Source: Streptomyces macrolidinus
Lineage (GTDB): Bacteria > Actinomycetota > Actinomycetes > Streptomycetales > Streptomycetaceae
Assembly (NCBI RefSeq): GCF_023887685.1
Contig: NZ_JAMWMR010000008.1
Span: forward strand, 1-64,000
DNA: 64,000 nt
Reading direction: 5' to 3'
A model generated the notes under the pieces. That model saw only the letters and a list, made by a program, of their open reading frames with translations. It was not told where the DNA came from and made no database searches. The translations under genes and the position numbers were made by a program. This document shows positions 63,768 through 64,000 of the stretch, piece by piece. Within the stretch, counting starts at the first letter, position 1; each line of letters starts with the position of its first letter.

Positions 63768-64000
63768 TCAGGCCTTGAAGCCCACCGCTCCGACGGCATG
63801 GCCCTGATCGAGGCCGACCTCCGGCGAGTCGGGGTCCGGGCGCCAGTCGGCGGACCTGACCAGGCCCGGCTCCACCAGTTGCAGATCATGGAAGAAGCTT
63901 CCGATGAACTCGGGGGACCGCAGGTGGTACGAGTTGGCGGACTGCGCGTTGTACGCCGCGATGGCGGTCTTCAGCTTCTCGCTGGTGTCGGTGCCGTCGC
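63768..64000 (-). CDS. SAM-dependent methyltransferase, SAV2177/DUF574 type (N-terminus outside window)
   Basis: The frame is open to the right edge and stops at 63768-63770, giving the last 77 residues. They read TSEKLKTAIAAYNAQSANSY, then HLRSPEFIGSFF, LVEPGLV, WRPD and the terminal AVGAVGFKA. This matches the C-terminus of SAV2177/DUF574 methyltransferases, a family greatly expanded in Streptomyces. The methyl acceptor is unknown. Confidence 0.85.
   Translation of the reverse strand, partial: DGTDTSEKLKTAIAAYNAQSANSYHLRSPEFIGSFFHDLQLVEPGLVRSADWRPDPDSPEVGLDQGHAVGAVGFKA

Overview
The window is very GC-rich, uses GTG and TTG starts freely, joins stops to starts with 1-8 base overlaps, and carries FemABX, F420/PPOX-like, SAM-methyltransferase (C-terminal fragment) and serine-hydrolase genes of the kind common in Streptomyces. 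It is best read as Streptomyces or a close actinomycete chromosome, in an accessory-rich part. No RNA gene, CRISPR array, integrase or intact insertion sequence was seen.

Region 1 (1-24.6 kb, plus strand) is the right half of an extracellular-type contractile injection system (eCIS) locus. It holds an AAA+ ATPase cut by the window edge, a small adaptor-sized protein, a 2251-residue DUF4157 protein with a C-terminal domain I cannot assign, a HEAT-like candidate immunity protein overlapping its end, then the baseplate and spike genes (tube-like, LysM, gpD hub, gpV, PAAR, gp25, two gpJ-like wedges, a gpI-like protein with a beta-helix, DUF6519) and a peptidoglycan amidase. Sheath and tube genes must lie to the left. 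A strong hairpin separates this locus from the next.

Region 2 (24.7-34.8 kb, minus strand) is a tightly overlapping five-gene unit: DUF4132, MoxR ATPase, DUF5682, VWA, SWIM. It looks like a MoxR/VWA chaperone or conflict system. A YciI/LysR divergent pair with a clear dyad operator follows (35.0-36.3 kb).

Region 3 (36.3-45.3 kb) is a catabolic operon for a sugar or polyol: a divergent DeoR repressor, a xylose/ribose-type ABC importer, two FGGY kinases (the first resembling erythritol kinase), a histidine phosphatase and a 2-hydroxyacid dehydrogenase. Repeated GAACNGAAC motifs sit in the divergent promoter region. A group II PLP decarboxylase, a divergent MarR regulator next to a perfect-phase 15-base tandem repeat, a FemABX transferase, a small membrane protein and a PPOX-fold protein come next (45.3-49.7 kb).

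Region 4 (49.7-62.4 kb) is a small biosynthetic locus: an adenylation-carrier-reductase enzyme, two paralogous P450s without the usual I-helix acid/alcohol pair, an inositol-monophosphatase-like protein that has lost two predicted metal ligands, and an ABC transporter pair. A 4 kb module sits inside it, between a truncated phosphatase start and a decayed third P450, bracketed by about 260-base direct repeats. The module encodes a secreted collagen-like protein with 48 uninterrupted Gly-X-Y triplets, a prolyl-hydroxylase-like Fe(II)/2-oxoglutarate oxygenase and a GT2-TPR glycosyltransferase. I infer a self-contained bacterial collagen with its own hydroxylation and glycosylation enzymes; this is the most interesting candidate new system here.

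The window ends with a secreted beta-lactamase-family serine hydrolase and the C-terminus of an SAV2177/DUF574-type methyltransferase.
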